A program made the position numbers and the translations under genes. Below, piece by piece: positions 11,309 through 22,174 of a stretch of DNA of 64,000 bases. Source of the DNA: Balamuthia mandrillaris (Eukaryota; Discosea; Longamoebia; Balamuthiidae); NCBI GenBank assembly GCA_031835245.1, contig JAVKOQ010000066.1:62001-126000 (forward strand), given 5' to 3'. The notes below the pieces were generated by a model. That model ran no database searches and was not told the origin of the DNA. It saw only the letters and a program-made list of their open reading frames with translations. Within the stretch, counting starts at the first letter, position 1; each line of letters opens with the position of its first letter.

Positions 11309-13940
11309 ATGCAAGAGCGAAGAGACGCTCTTTGGGAGCAACTGCAGGCCTTCGCGAAGGATCCTGCACGTCAGGAGCTTACTCTATCATCTTCTTTATC
11401 TTCAGGTTGCTTCTCTCCCTCTCGTTTCTTTTCCAAAAAAAAAAAAGAACTAATACTTGAAATAAAAAGAGGAACGAAGAAAAGCTCATCGTTTGGCGGC
11501 TGTGTTGGAGTTGGACCACGTGAGCACCGGCAAAGGCAGCGAACGCTCCCTCACCATTCGCAAACGAAAGAGCGAGCCGAGAAAACAAGACGTTGCCATT
11601 GTCATTGATGTCGACACAAATTCAGCAGGAGAGGAGGAAGAGTTCTCCAAACACACAAAGAAGAGAGCCAAGAGCTCTCATTCGAATGGAGAAGAAGAAG
11701 AAAGCAAAAGCGTCTCGAAAACGACAACAACCACCACAACCCTAAGAAGAAGAAGCGCAGAGTCGGTGGACGGAGGGACGACGGCATGGAGGCCAAAGAA
11801 GAAGAAAATGACAGAAGCGGAGAAGCAAGAGCAAATGAAGCAACTTTTCGGAAAGAAAGCCACAACGCGTCGCTCTGCTGCTTTTGACTTTTTGGAGGCA
11901 CGAACCTATGTAAAGCCTGCCAAAAAAGTGCCGCCCAACGTCAACTTCACCAAAGTGAGCTTCTCTTTCTCTGTGTGCTCTTTTCTCTTTCATTTTTGCT
12001 TTCTTCTGAATTCTCTCCTTTGTCTTCTTCTCATTCTCTATTCTGTCTTAATTGTATCCTCATCGCACATCTTTGAAGGAACAAATAGCATTGATGGATT
12101 TAGTGCTGAGAGACAAAAAGAATGTATTCTTTACTGGCAGGTTTGTCTATCTCTCTGCTTTCTCCTCTCCTCGCCGCTATTCTCTTATGCTTGGTCCTGT
12201 CTTATTTTTTTGTACACCATAGTGCAGGGACAGGTAAATCGACAATCATTAGGCAGCTGGTTTACCTGCTGCCTGCCGCGTCCACCTTTGTGACGGCCTC
12301 CACTGGCGTCGCTGCTGTCAATATAGGCGGCATCACTCTCCACCAATTCGCTGTTTGTTCCTTCTCTCTTCTTTTTCTTCTTCTTCTTCTTCTTCTTCTT
12401 CTTCTTCTTCTTCTTCTTCTTCTTTGTCTCGTTATTTTTTACCAAACCAAATTTGTATCTCTACAGGGAATTGGATTAGGCGAGGGAACAAAAGAAGAAC
12501 TGTTACAACGAGTTCTATCCAACTCGTTCTGCTGCGAATGGTGGCGGTGCGCCAGAGTGCTGATAATAGACGAAATATCAATGATTGATGCTCAACTTTT
12601 CGATGCTCTCAACTTCATCGCAAAAAACGTGAGAGAGAACGATCAACCGTTTGGTGGCATTCAACTAGTTTGTTGCGGCGACTTTTTTCAACTTCCTCCT
12701 ATTCGTCGTCGACACGAACGAACGAAGATAGAAAGTGGTAAGACAGAAGAAGGAGAAGAATATGAAAGAAGACAAGAAAGAGAAGAAGAGCAACAAGAAG
12801 CAAAGTTTTGTTTTGAAGCACAATCGTGGAAAAAATGTATTCAAATGGAGGTTGAGTTGACAGAAATCTTTCGGCAGAAAAAGGATCCACTCTTTCTCAA
12901 CATGCTCAACAACGAAATTCGTTTCGGCCGTTGCTCGGAAGAATGCCAACGACTGTTGATGAAAGCTTGCCATCGTCCTCTTCTTTCTTCTTCTTCCACC
13001 ACTTTTTCTTCTCCTTCAACTTCAAATACCAATCAACTCTCGATCGAACCGACGAGACTATTCTCGCTCAACAAGAACGTGAACGAGTTGAATGACAAGA
13101 TGTTGGCCACATTGCCTGGTAAAGGCAAATGCTTTGTTTGTCAGGACCACGGCAAAGAACCATTTGTACATACTTTGGACAAGACACCGGCTCCTCGCGA
13201 ACTAAAACTTAAGGTTCGTTCTTTGCTTCTTCCTAATCGTTTCTTTGTTTCTTTTCTCTCTCTCTCTCTCTCTCTCTCACCTTTCTTTGATGCTTCCTGT
13301 TTTGTGTTGCCAAAAAGATAGGAGCACAAGTAATGTTAGTAAAGAATTTGGATGTAAGGAGAGGTCTGGTAAACGGAACTCGCGGCGTGGTAATAGGATG
13401 GGATGACACGCGAAAGGGATATCCCCGTGTCCGGTTCTTGGATGGAGAGGAGATGACCATGGAACCTGTTAAATGGGTCTTGGAAGCCTCTGGAGAACCT
13501 CTGGCTGTTCGTTTCCCTCCTTCTCTTTTACTGATTCGGTGGCATTTGTTTGGCTAACAAAAACAAAAAAGGCACGACGACAAATCCCATTAAAGCTAGC
13601 GTGGGCAGTCAGCATCCACAAGAGCCAAGGCAGCACCCTCGACAGAGCTGAAGTCTCTCTGGCACGCGTGTTCGAGTACGGCCAAGCTTACGTTGCGCTC
13701 TCTCGGGTAGCCTCCTTGGACGCTCTCTCTTTGCTCAACTTTAGCCCCGGAGCGATTCGAGCCCATCCCAAAGCGCTTCAATGGCATCGCAAAACGTTTC
13801 CTTCTTCTTATTCCCCTTCTGCCTCTTCATCGTCTTCGCATTCTTCTCATGCCATGTTGGACAAAACGAAAACGCAAGAGGAAGAGGAAGACGAAGAACA
13901 AGAAGTTGAAGTTGTGGATTTGACTATGGCCTGCAAATGA
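11309..13940 (+). CDS. PIF1: PIF1-family 5'-3' DNA helicase
   Basis: An SF1B helicase acting on G-quadruplexes, telomeres, replication forks or mitochondrial DNA. Seven exons (11309-11405, 11485-11954, 12079-12140, 12223-12352, 12467-13213, 13318-13506, 13572-13940) give 687 residues. A basic/Ser-rich N-terminus (1-180) is followed by Walker [11 protein letters not shown] split across exons 3 and 4, then [23 protein letters not shown], the DEXX motif [11 protein letters not shown], and CGDFFQLPP. Later motifs are [45 protein letters not shown] and AYVALSRV. Every helicase motif is present. Two insertions are unusual: an acidic/Arg-rich stretch after QLPPIRRR and a Ser-rich loop before the NTNQ segment. 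The intron after exon 4 holds (TTC)n; its loss restores HQFAGIGLG exactly. Confidence 0.95.
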
Positions 13941-14089
13941 GAAGAAGCAAAATAACAAAGAAGGAAGAAGACGAAGAAGGAAGAAGCAAAGTAGGAGCAA
14001 GAAGACTGAAGAAAGAAGAAGGAAAACTTATTTATATTTGTACAAACTAATCAACAAAAATGATTTCAGAAAAAAAAAAGAAAAAAGAC

Positions 14090-16192
14090 TCAAAACAAAG
14101 CATTCCACTCCTCTCCAAACAGATGAACCGTATTGGCATCCATTTCGAGCTTCAGCTCTTCCATCTCCTTCTCCATGTCCATCGACAAATGCCAGCTTCT
14201 CTCCAGCTCTGCCAGCGCCTCTTCCGTCGTCATTGTGGGCGGGACGATGCCTTGATGTTGTTGTTGCTGCTGATCAAAGGATGAGGAGGAAGAAAGAAAG
14301 TTATCTTCGTTCTGTCCTGATGATGGGTCATCTGAAGAAGGAGGATGAAGAAAGACTTGTTCCATGGAAGCGGTTAGTGCTGCCTCGTTTAATCCATCTT
14401 CCAAAGATGAAGCAAACGAGGTGGGAGAAGACGAAGAAAGAGAGATTGGGGTGATGGTTGTCGTTGTCGCTGTTGCGAGAGGAGCAAGATGCGTAACAAG
14501 CGGAAGCGGAGAGGAGGCATTTCGACAGCGATGACGAATGCGTCGAGAAGCCAGTTGTCCGCTGCCTCTTCTTCTGGGTTTCTGCGGCGAATTGTGCACC
14601 AACGAGAGAGGATTCGTACGAATTTGGTGACGAGGAGAAACGGGCGGAGTCACAGAAGAGGTAAGTTCAGCAGGAGAACAAGAAGAAGGATGGGGTTGCA
14701 GATGAAGAAGATGATGGTGAGGATGAGGACAACTCATCTCAAGAGGTGGACGAGGAGAGTTAGGATGATAATTTGAATTCTGTTGTTGGTGTTGCTGCTG
14801 CTGTTGAGGAGGAGGAGGAGAAGGGCAGCAAGAAGAGAGAGGCGATGAATCCATGGTCATCATTCTCGGCGACGAAACGGGAGCGTAGGTGGTGTCATCG
14901 CAGCTTCTCCCGCGTGGGGTTGTTCCAGCAGGGGAAGAAGGAGAGAGAGGAGAGGAAGGAGAAAGAGGAGAACATGAACGTGATGGTGGATTGCAGCATG
15001 GATGGTGGTGATGATGATGACAAACAGGAGAAGAAGGGGAAGGAGAAGGTGGGGAATAGTGAAGAGGAAGAGAAGGATGATGAGGATGAGGATGATATAA
15101 AGGAGAATTGTGGTGGTGCTGGTGATGAAGAGGAAGGGGAGGGGTGGGACAAGGAGAATAAAAGTTGGCTTTGGCCTCTGATCCAAGAAGAGGAGACGAG
15201 GGGGTTGACGAAGACAGACTTGTTCCGCTCTCACCAACCTCTTCCATTGAATTTGTTACTGTCGTGGTCATTATATCTTGTTCCTCTTTTAGCTCTTTCT
15301 TTCTTCTCTTTTCATCCTCTCGTTCGTGTAGTTCTCCATCTCCTTGTTCGTCCTCTCCATCCTCCTCCTCTCTTCCGCTTTCTTGCTCCTCATCTTCATT
15401 CTCTTTCTTTGGCGAGTTGAATTGACTGTTGAAGAGAGCGTTCTGTTTGAGTTGCTTCACTTTGGCTCGTTTGTTCTGAAACCAGATTTGAACCTGCCGA
15501 GTGCTCAGCCCCAAGCGAAGCCCCAACGCATCTCGGACCTTGCGGTCGGGCAGAGGATCTTTGGCAAACTCCTCCTCTAACGCTTGGATCTGCTCGTCCG
15601 TCTTTCTTTGTCTTTGTCGCTTCAACGAAGAAGAAGGAGAGAAAGAAGGCGTTGAAGAAGCAGCGGAGGACGCCGAAGACAAAGAAGGAGAGAACGAATG
15701 AGAGCAAGAGGAAGGGAGGGAGGGGGAAGAGGAGGAGGAAGGAGAAGAAGGGGATGAAAGCGGAGAGGAGGAAGGAGAAGAGGTTAAAAAGTGATTCGGA
15801 GGAATGGGTAGAGTAGGAATGGTATAACTGCGAGGTCTTCTGCCAGCAGCTGTCGTGGCTGTTGATGGAGTTGAGGCCATCGGTTGGGCATTGTTCCTTT
15901 GCTCCATCAACATCATCATTGTCGGCGTGGTGATGTGAGCAGCAGTAGCTGCTGTTGCAGTTGGCGTCTGCTGGTGTGGTTGATGTGGCTGATGATGCTG
16001 TGCCACAGAGGGAGGAAGAGAGGGATGGTTCCACATTTGTCGTTCATTTTCGTCCTCTTCGGAGCAATCTCCAGAAAAATTGAAGCCTGTCATGAGCTCC
16101 TTATCCGGCTTCGGTTCAACAAAAGCTTGTTGATGTTGTTGCGGCTCATGAAGAGGATGATGATGAACGGTTGGGATGTTGAAATTGTTCAT
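14090..16192 (-). CDS. Homeodomain transcription factor
   Basis: A nuclear DNA-binding regulator. The single visible exon codes 700 residues. The homeodomain is at about residues 190-250: KRQRQRKTDEQIQALEEEF, then LPDRKVRDALGLRLGLSTRQ and VQIWFQNKRAKVKQ, with the invariant W, F, N and R of helix 3. The spacing is typical, not TALE-type. The rest is low complexity: Ser/Pro tracts before the domain, an acidic DEEQESGREEEDGEDEQ region just after it, then His/Pro/Ser tracts and Gln repeats. The start at 16192 (MNNFNIPTVHHH) is the first ATG after likely 5'UTR; the frame stays open upstream to 16357, but in low-complexity text. An upstream exon cannot be excluded. The target is unknown. Confidence 0.9.
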   Translation of the reverse strand: MNNFNIPTVHHHPLHEPQQHQQAFVEPKPDKELMTGFNFSGDCSEEDENERQMWNHPSLPPSVAQHHQPHQPHQQTPTATAATAAHITTPTMMMLMEQRNNAQPMASTPSTATTAAGRRPRSYTIPTLPIPPNHFLTSSPSSSPLSSPSSPSSSSSPSLPSSCSHSFSPSLSSASSAASSTPSFSPSSSLKRQRQRKTDEQIQALEEEFAKDPLPDRKVRDALGLRLGLSTRQVQIWFQNKRAKVKQLKQNALFNSQFNSPKKENEDEEQESGREEEDGEDEQGDGELHEREDEKRRKKELKEEQDIMTTTVTNSMEEVGESGTSLSSSTPSSPLLGSEAKANFYSPCPTPPLPLHHQHHHNSPLYHPHPHHPSLPLHYSPPSPSPSSPVCHHHHHHPCCNPPSRSCSPLSPSSPLSPSSPAGTTPRGRSCDDTTYAPVSSPRMMTMDSSPLSSCCPSPPPPQQQQQHQQQNSNYHPNSPRPPLEMSCPHPHHHLLHLQPHPSSCSPAELTSSVTPPVSPRHQIRTNPLSLVHNSPQKPRRRGSGQLASRRIRHRCRNASSPLPLVTHLAPLATATTTTITPISLSSSSPTSFASSLEDGLNEAALTASMEQVFLHPPSSDDPSSGQNEDNFLSSSSSFDQQQQQHQGIVPPTMTTEEALAELERSWHLSMDMEKEMEELKLEMDANTVHLFGEEWNALF

Positions 16193-17580
16193 TCTTTTTG
16201 TTTGTTGATGAATGAGGTAATTATTTAGTCGTCTTCTCTCTTGGGCTTTGCCTTTCTTTGCTCGCTTTGGTGTTGTTGAAAGAAAACAAAGAAGAGAACG
16301 AACGAAAGAACGAAACCGAAAGAGGAACCTGAAAACAAAAAAATGAGTGCTCAACAAGAGAGAAAGTTATCTGCCTCTGTTTGTTTGTTTGGTTACAAAG
16401 AAAAGAAGAACGGGAAGTTAGGTTTATGCGTCTCTGGCAGACACAAAAGGGAGAGAGGGAGAGAAGGAGAAGAAGAAGAGCAGAAACGCCAACTCGATCG
16501 ACCAAACAAATAATATACACATTTTAAAAAATATATACCATACAAACACAAACGAACCAATTTTTTTTTGAAAAAAAAAGAGCTATGATTCAGGCTCTCT
16601 CGTTTTTTTTTTTCTATTTTTTTCTTTTGTGGTTGTTTTTTTTTTTCATAAAAAAAAATAGAAATAAATATAAAAATAAAAACAATTTTGAAAGCAGCAA
16701 AAAAAAAATTGTTTGTTTGGACATAAAGTGACACATGCGTTGTGACATGTTTGACCGCCCAACAAATAAATAAATAAATAAATAAATAAAAATAAAAATA
16801 AAATATTTTTTTTTGTTTTGATGAATGCCACTCTTGGTCTTCTCTCTCTTCTCTCTCTCTCTCTCTCGCTCTCTTGGCTTGTTGGATTTCAGATGTAATG
16901 TTTTTTTTTCGCTTTGAATGGAGCTCTCTGTCTCTCTGTCTCTCTCTTCCGGTCTTTTTTTAAATATTTGGTTTGGGAGAGGAAAAAACTCTTTCTCTCT
17001 ACTCTCTCTTGTGGTTCGCTTTCGCAACTCTGGTTCTTTTTTTCGTTTTCCTCTTCGCGATCGAGTAACTCTCGATCTATTTTAACCAAACAAAAAAAAA
17101 AAACAGCATACCTTGCGTGTGTGTATGTGTTAACACGCTACTAGCATCAGTGGAGGTCGAAAAAAAAAGAAGAAAAAGAGAGAGAGAGAGGAGGCGTTGA
17201 TGTCTCTCCTCTCTTCTTGTGCGCACAACAAGAAAGAAAAAAAATAGAGAGAGAAAGAGAGAAACGCTTTCTGACTTTCTCGTTCTTTTTTTGTTTTATC
17301 TGTTGTTGTGGTGCTGCACAAAAGGAGCAGAGGAGGAGCGATCCAAGCTCGGGTAATTCCGGTTTCGCGCAGTTGCCATGTATAGATAATTTAACCTGTG
17401 AATGTTTTCACCTAAAAAGGCAATTTCCTCGTGGAATTTTAAGGAGTTGTAATGCTCCTATTTGCTTGAACACCCACGTCGTCCCGAAAATAAGATTTCG
17501 GGTCGTCCTGGATAAACCATGTCGTCATGATATATCAACAAAAGAAGAAAAAAAGTAACGCAGAAAGAAAGAGAGAGAAG
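16193..17580. other. 1.4-kb intergenic region, AT-rich, with a GTCGTCC-flanked hairpin
   Basis: No gene seen. It holds homopolymer A/T runs (16560-16700), (AATA)n near 16764-16800 and (CT)n at 16840-16870. Near the right end is a perfect 7-bp inverted repeat CCCGAAA (17483-17489) / TTTCGGG (17496-17502), with GTCGTCC overlapping its left arm and TCGTCC directly after its right arm. CATGTCGTC follows at 17518-17526. The right end is the likely PIG-H promoter. Confidence 0.4.
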
Positions 17581-18079
17581 ATGAAGACATCAGCCGATAG
17601 GCCGCTGGCCACGTCCACCCACTGGGATTTTTTCTGTATAAAACACTCGCCCAACGAGAGGGAGTACGTCCTGCGCAATCAGAAGCACCCGTTTCCTTTG
17701 CTCGCCCGTTTTCTGTGGCTGTTGACCGCTTTGCAAGGCGTCCTGCTGCTCCTTGGTCGCTCCTCGTCTTCAGCATCATCGTCATCGTTGGGGTTTTGGT
17801 TGTTTGTGGTCACGTTGCTTCTCGCTCTTGCCAAAACCTATTTTCGGATAACTTCTGTTTCTGAGGGTACCCTCCTCCCTTTGCTTCTCCTTGCTTCTGT
17901 CTGTCTCATCTCTCTTCTCCGCTTCTCTTGTTCTGTCATTCTCTTTCTCCTCCTCTGCTCACTCTCTGTTCTCTCGTTCTCATTCTCATTCTCTTGCCGT
18001 CTCTTCTCTCTTCTCTCTTCTCTTCTCTCTTCTCTCTTCTCTCTCTCATTCTCTGATCTTCCTTCTCTGCTTCTCTCCT

Positions 18080-18111
<32 letters not shown>

Positions 18112-18595
18112 GCTCTCCTTTCTCTTCGCCCTTCTCACTTCTCCACTCACCTTCCACCACACAACAGAACGGCTTTTGGTGATGAGAGACTTGGGCGTGC
18201 AGCTCACCACAAAACTCTACAGCGGCGCGCAGAGCCGGCAGTTCATCGAGAAGGAGCTGCTGGAGAGCGTCTTCATCAACGAAGGGCTTGTCACCTACCA
18301 GATACTCTACTACCTGGCCTTGAAGCTCAAAGGACACAACCGGTTGGTCCTTCCTTTCCAGGTACCCTTCTGCTGCTTCCTTGTTGTTCTTTGCTTCGTG
18401 GTCCTAACGCAGGGAACGAACGTTAAGCATGCATGCCCAAGACTGAGGGTGCTGCTGCCGATTTATAAAGGCACCAGAGCTTTGCTGTATGGTGATGATG
18501 ATGAACGAGAGGAGGGCGACGAAAGAGGAAGAGAAAAAGAGGAAGAGAAAGAAGAAGAAGAAAAGAATCGAAACAGGAGGCATGTTGATACGTAA
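17581..18595 (+). CDS. PIGH: PIG-H, subunit of GPI-GlcNAc transferase
   Basis: PIG-H is a small ER-membrane subunit of the complex that adds GlcNAc to phosphatidylinositol, the first step of GPI-anchor synthesis. Exons 17581-17866, 18168-18361 and 18413-18595 give 220 residues. Residues ~40-90 form the expected hairpin of two membrane segments (FLWLLTALQGVLLLLG and GFWLFVVTLLLALAKTYF). The PIG-H domain follows: ERLLVMRDLGVQLTTKL, FIEKELLESVFINEGLVTY, QILYYLALKLKG, and after the last intron RLRVLLPIYKGTRALL. The family's order (ES-L-I-GIQ, FI-INE, YYL, F-PRL-L--IY) is all there. The C-terminus has an acidic/Glu-Arg extension not typical of the family. Intron 1 is (CT)-rich. Confidence 0.92.
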
Positions 18596-18635
18596 TAACA
18601 GTCGAGCGCTTTTGCAAATGGAGTGAGAAGAGGAA

Positions 18636-18682
<47 letters not shown>

Positions 18683-19062
18683 AGAAGTGGGCGGAGGAGA
18701 AGTGGCGTAAGTTACGCAAAGGTAAGAAGAGAGAACGAGAGAGCGAGAACAAGAGAACGAGAGAGAGAGTGAGATGGAGGGAAGAGAGAAGAGAGTTGGA
18801 GAATGAGCGTGCAAGAAGGTAACAGAAAGAGAGGGAGAGAGGAGAGGAGAGCAAGAGGGGAGAGAAGTGACGAAGAAAAAACACAGAGAGTGGCGAACGT
18901 GAACGTGAAATGGGAGGAGAGAGAGAGAGAGTTAACGATAAAAGCGTGAAGGGGAGGTTTTTAGTGGTAGTGGGGAACAAAAAAAATAACAAATCAAACA
19001 TTTAAAAGTCGAAAAAAAAAATGATCCGCCTTTTGTTTTATATGTGTAAAAAAAAAACCAAC
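18596..19062. repeat. GA-rich spacer with (GA)n
   Basis: Convergent gap between PIG-H and ATP synthase epsilon. It holds a (GA)n run at 18640-18678 and further GA-rich, non-repeating text to about 18930. No coding sequence is supported. Confidence 0.6.
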
Positions 19063-19425
19063 TTAAAACTCGGTGCTCTTCAGCAGGTCCTCTGCTTGTT
19101 TGTTGGCTTTTAGAAATCCGAAAACATGCACGAAAAAAATGGGGGGAAAAGGGGCGAATCAGATTAGTTAAAAGTGCCAAGGGAAAGACATTAATTCCAT
19201 CAAACAAGAGAGAGAGAGAGCTGAGAGAGAGAGATGAGAGAGAAGAAACGTACGAATGCGCTTCAGAGGTTTGCCGTTCTCCCAGGCCTCGATTCTCATG
19301 CTGACGGCATCTCGGTCGATGGCCTTGGTCCTGTACTCCGGCTTTAGCACTCGGCGCGTCAGCACGGCGCAGAGGTTGGCGTAGCGGAGGTAGGACATGC
19401 CGGCTTGCTTCCAGGGGGTCGACAT
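19063..19425 (-). CDS. ATP5F1E: Mitochondrial F1F0-ATP synthase epsilon subunit
   Basis: The smallest subunit of the F1 central stalk (the mitochondrial epsilon, distinct from bacterial epsilon). Exons 19254-19425 and 19063-19106 give 71 residues. The sequence reads STPWKQAGMSYLRYANLCA, then VLTRRVLKPEYRTKAI and RIEAWENGKPLKRI. This matches the family pattern FWR-AGM-YI-YSNICA-LVR-LK and the terminal W-DGKP. No cleavable presequence is seen, which is normal for this subunit. The acceptor at 19107 is the best of two options; the other would drop four residues from the C-terminus. The start is 380 bp from the divergent PEX7 start. Confidence 0.9.
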
Positions 19426-19805
19426 TGTTTATTATTTCTTAGATGCTTCTTCTTCTTCTTCTTCCTCTCTGTGTGGTTTGATTTGCTTTTTTCGCTCCAA
19501 ATAAAAAAAAATTATTTCTTTGTTATTTATTTTTTTCTTTCGGTGTTCGATTTGATGTCGACAATTCGGTGAACAAAAGCACGTCATTTCCTGCTCGATT
19601 CTATTTAATGTCGACAAAACTGCACGTATCCTGGTCTATTTGTGAACAAAAACTGCTGGAGTAAAATTTGCTGCTCAATGACTGCACTGCGGTTGCTCCT
19701 TTTGTGCTGCCTCATAACTGTGGACCACAACTTCTGCTCTACTTGTCCACCAAACACAAAAATAAAAGAAAGAAAAGATCAGATTTTGATTTTGCCCAGC
19801 AAGCA
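19426..19805. promoter_or_regulatory. Bidirectional spacer ATP5F1E / PEX7 with two TGTCGACA palindromes
   Basis: TGTCGACA lies at 19556-19563 and 19609-19616, 53 bp apart. Each is preceded within ~20 bp by TCGATT. They lie 131 and 184 bp from the ATP5F1E start and 243 and 190 bp from the PEX7 start. No coding sequence is supported, although the frame ahead of the PEX7 ATG stays open to 19668. Confidence 0.5.
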
Positions 19806-20289
19806 ATGCAAGCTCCTTCTCCATCTCTTCCTCCTCGACCTGGTTCTTCCATGCTGCCTGGTGGTCCCGCAGGTCCACCAGGAGGTCCGGCCGGTGCCCC
19901 TCCGCCGATGGCCCTCCCTCCCTTCCACACCCAGTTCAGCGGCTACGCGGTGGAGTTCAGCCCCTTTGAGGACAACAAGCTGGCGGTGGCCACCTCCCAG
20001 CACTTTGGCATCGTCGGCAACGGGCGGCAGTACGTGCTGCAGGTGGACCCCAAGGGAGGGGGCCTGATGGAGCTCATCAGCTTCGCCACGCAGGACGGCG
20101 TCTACGACTGCTCCTGGAGCGAGGAGAACGAGCACCACCTCGTCTCTGGCAGCGGTGATGGCTCCATTAAGGTTTTTTGGCTTTCCTTCTTTCGTGCTTT
20201 GCTTTGCTTCTTTTCGTTTCACTCTCTCCTACATGGTTATATATTGTTGTGCTTGTTCTCTCCACTTGTTTCTTGTTCTCTGCCCTCTG

Positions 20290-20349
<60 letters not shown>

Positions 20350-20406
20350 CTTCTTATGCCACTCTCTTCTTCGCTTGTGTTTTAAGTGTCTTTAAAGTCC
20401 TTGGCT

Positions 20407-20443
<37 letters not shown>

Positions 20444-20862
20444 CGCTCTCTCTCTTCTTCCTCTCTCTCTCTCTCTCTCTCTCACGCTCTCACCTCTCTT
20501 TATTTCTTTGCTTCTTCTTTCTTCTTCTGGTTTCTTCTGACCCTACGAAAACCAAACATCAACAACACAGTTATGGAACGTAGCTGCCCCACCTGAACAG
20601 AACCCTCTTCGCAGCTACGAGGAACACACTCACGAGGTCTACAGCGTGGACTGGAACCTGGTCAGCAAGGATACCTTCATCTCTGGAGCCTGGGACGACA
20701 CCATCAAGCTGTGGTCGCCGGAGAGGCCCCAAAGCTTGTCCACCTGGAAGGAGCATCAATACTGCATCTACTCCACCATTTGGTCACCCACGTCGGCCAC
20801 GTTGTTCGCCTCTGCCTCGGGAGATGGCACCCTTAAACTTTGGGAGACTAATGGTTTGTATC

Positions 20863-20896
<34 letters not shown>

Positions 20897-21830
20897 CTCT
20901 TCTTTCTTGGTTTCGCTCATTACTATTGCTTTCTATAACAGAGCGGCAGTCGGTGCTAACGATACCAGCGCACGAAACGTTTGAGATATTGACCTGTGAT
21001 TGGAACAAATACGATGAGAACATCATTGTCACTGGTTCAGTGGACAAATGCATCAAAACTTGGGTAACATACTCTATCCTATCTTCTCGTTCTCTTTATT
21101 GCTTTTTTTTTTGTGCGTCTTCTTTCTCTCTTCTGGAAAAGTTCGTTAACTAAAGACTTTAAACAATACAACAAAACACAAAAACAGGACATCCGGAAGC
21201 CAATGCAACCACTTCACACATTAAAGGGACACACTTATGCCGTCCGGCGGGTCAAATGCTCTCCTCACTCAGAAACCACCATCGCTTCTGTTTCATAGTA
21301 CTTCTTCGTTCTATTCCTCTTCTACTTGTTCTTGTTCTTGTTCTTGTTCTTGTTCTTGTTCTTGTTCTTCTTGTTCTTCTTCTTCTTCTTGTTCTTGTTC
21401 TTCTTCTTCTTCTTCTTCTTCTTCTTCTTCTTCTTCTTGTTCTTCTTCTTCTTCTTCTTCTTCTTCTTCTTCTTCTTCTTCTTCTCGCGCTCCTGCTTCT
21501 TGTATCTTGTATTTTTTTTCTTCTTCGTCTAACAGTAACGCTTCATTTCTTCTCAAAAAGTGATATGTCGACGATCATCTGGGATTTAGCTCATCCGGAA
21601 GACCCAATGTTGGCTCGTTACGAACAACACTCAGAGTTTGTGGTTGGTGTAGATTGGAACATTTTTGTGGAAGGCCAACTCGCCACTTGTGCTTGGGACG
21701 AACGTACCTATTTTTCTCTCCCCATTTCTCTTTTTTTCTTCTTCTTCGCTGCTTCTTCTTTCTGCTTTCTTCCTTATCATTTGAGTTAACTTTGTTCGAA
21801 ATAGTGGTTTGCGTATTTCACCAAGGATAG
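19806..21830 (+). CDS. PEX7: Peroxin-7, PTS2 import receptor (WD40)
   Basis: PEX7 binds PTS2 signals in the cytosol and delivers cargo to peroxisomes with its co-receptor. Six exons (19806-20171, 20571-20853, 20942-21063, 21188-21297, 21561-21703, 21805-21830) give 349 residues, near the family norm. A Pro/Gly-rich N-terminus of ~40 residues precedes [20 protein letters not shown] and [15 protein letters not shown] repeats follow: [88 protein letters not shown] and [11 protein letters not shown]. The last exon closes the propeller with WDELVCVFHQG and is only 26 nt. Introns 1 and 4 are filled with (CT)n and TTC/TTG tracts. Confidence 0.93.
20290..20490. repeat. (CT)n blocks in PEX7 intron 1
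   Basis: Two CT-dinucleotide runs, about 20290-20346 and 20410-20482, on the sense strand of PEX7. Confidence 0.9.
21312..21485. repeat. TTC/TTG trinucleotide tract in PEX7 intron 4
   Basis: Imperfect TTCTTG then TTC repeats covering most of the 263-bp intron 21298-21560. Confidence 0.9.
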
Positions 21831-22174
21831 GATAACGAAATAAAGAATTTAAAGCAATGGAATGAGTTCAGTAAGAAAAAACGTGTTTAGAAAACAACAA
21901 ATGGTCTCTCCCTCTCTCTCTCTCTCTCTCTCTCACTCTCACATTGCAGCCAGGGCCACCTCTCTGTACTCTCTCTTCTCCCTCTCCCTCTCCCTCTCCC
22001 TCTCCCCTGTCGTTTCTCTGTTTCTCTTTCTCTCCTATTCCTCTTTTTAAATATCACAAATTCCTTAAACTCTTTTTTACTGAACTTAAATACATTTCGA
22101 AGCGTTTTTCTTTTTAAAAAATGAATCTTCTTCATTTCTTTTTCTGCTCTGTTCTTTCTTCCTTTCTTTTCTAT
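21831..22174. other. Convergent spacer PEX7 / coiled-coil gene
   Basis: Contains (CT)n at 21906-21935 and (CCCTCT)n near 21978-22010. No coding sequence seen. Confidence 0.5.

Noticed and set aside
17217-17558. 113-codon plus-strand frame upstream of PIG-H
   Set aside because: Basic low-complexity start, overlaps the hairpin and promoter words, no domain, and ends just before the PIG-H start.
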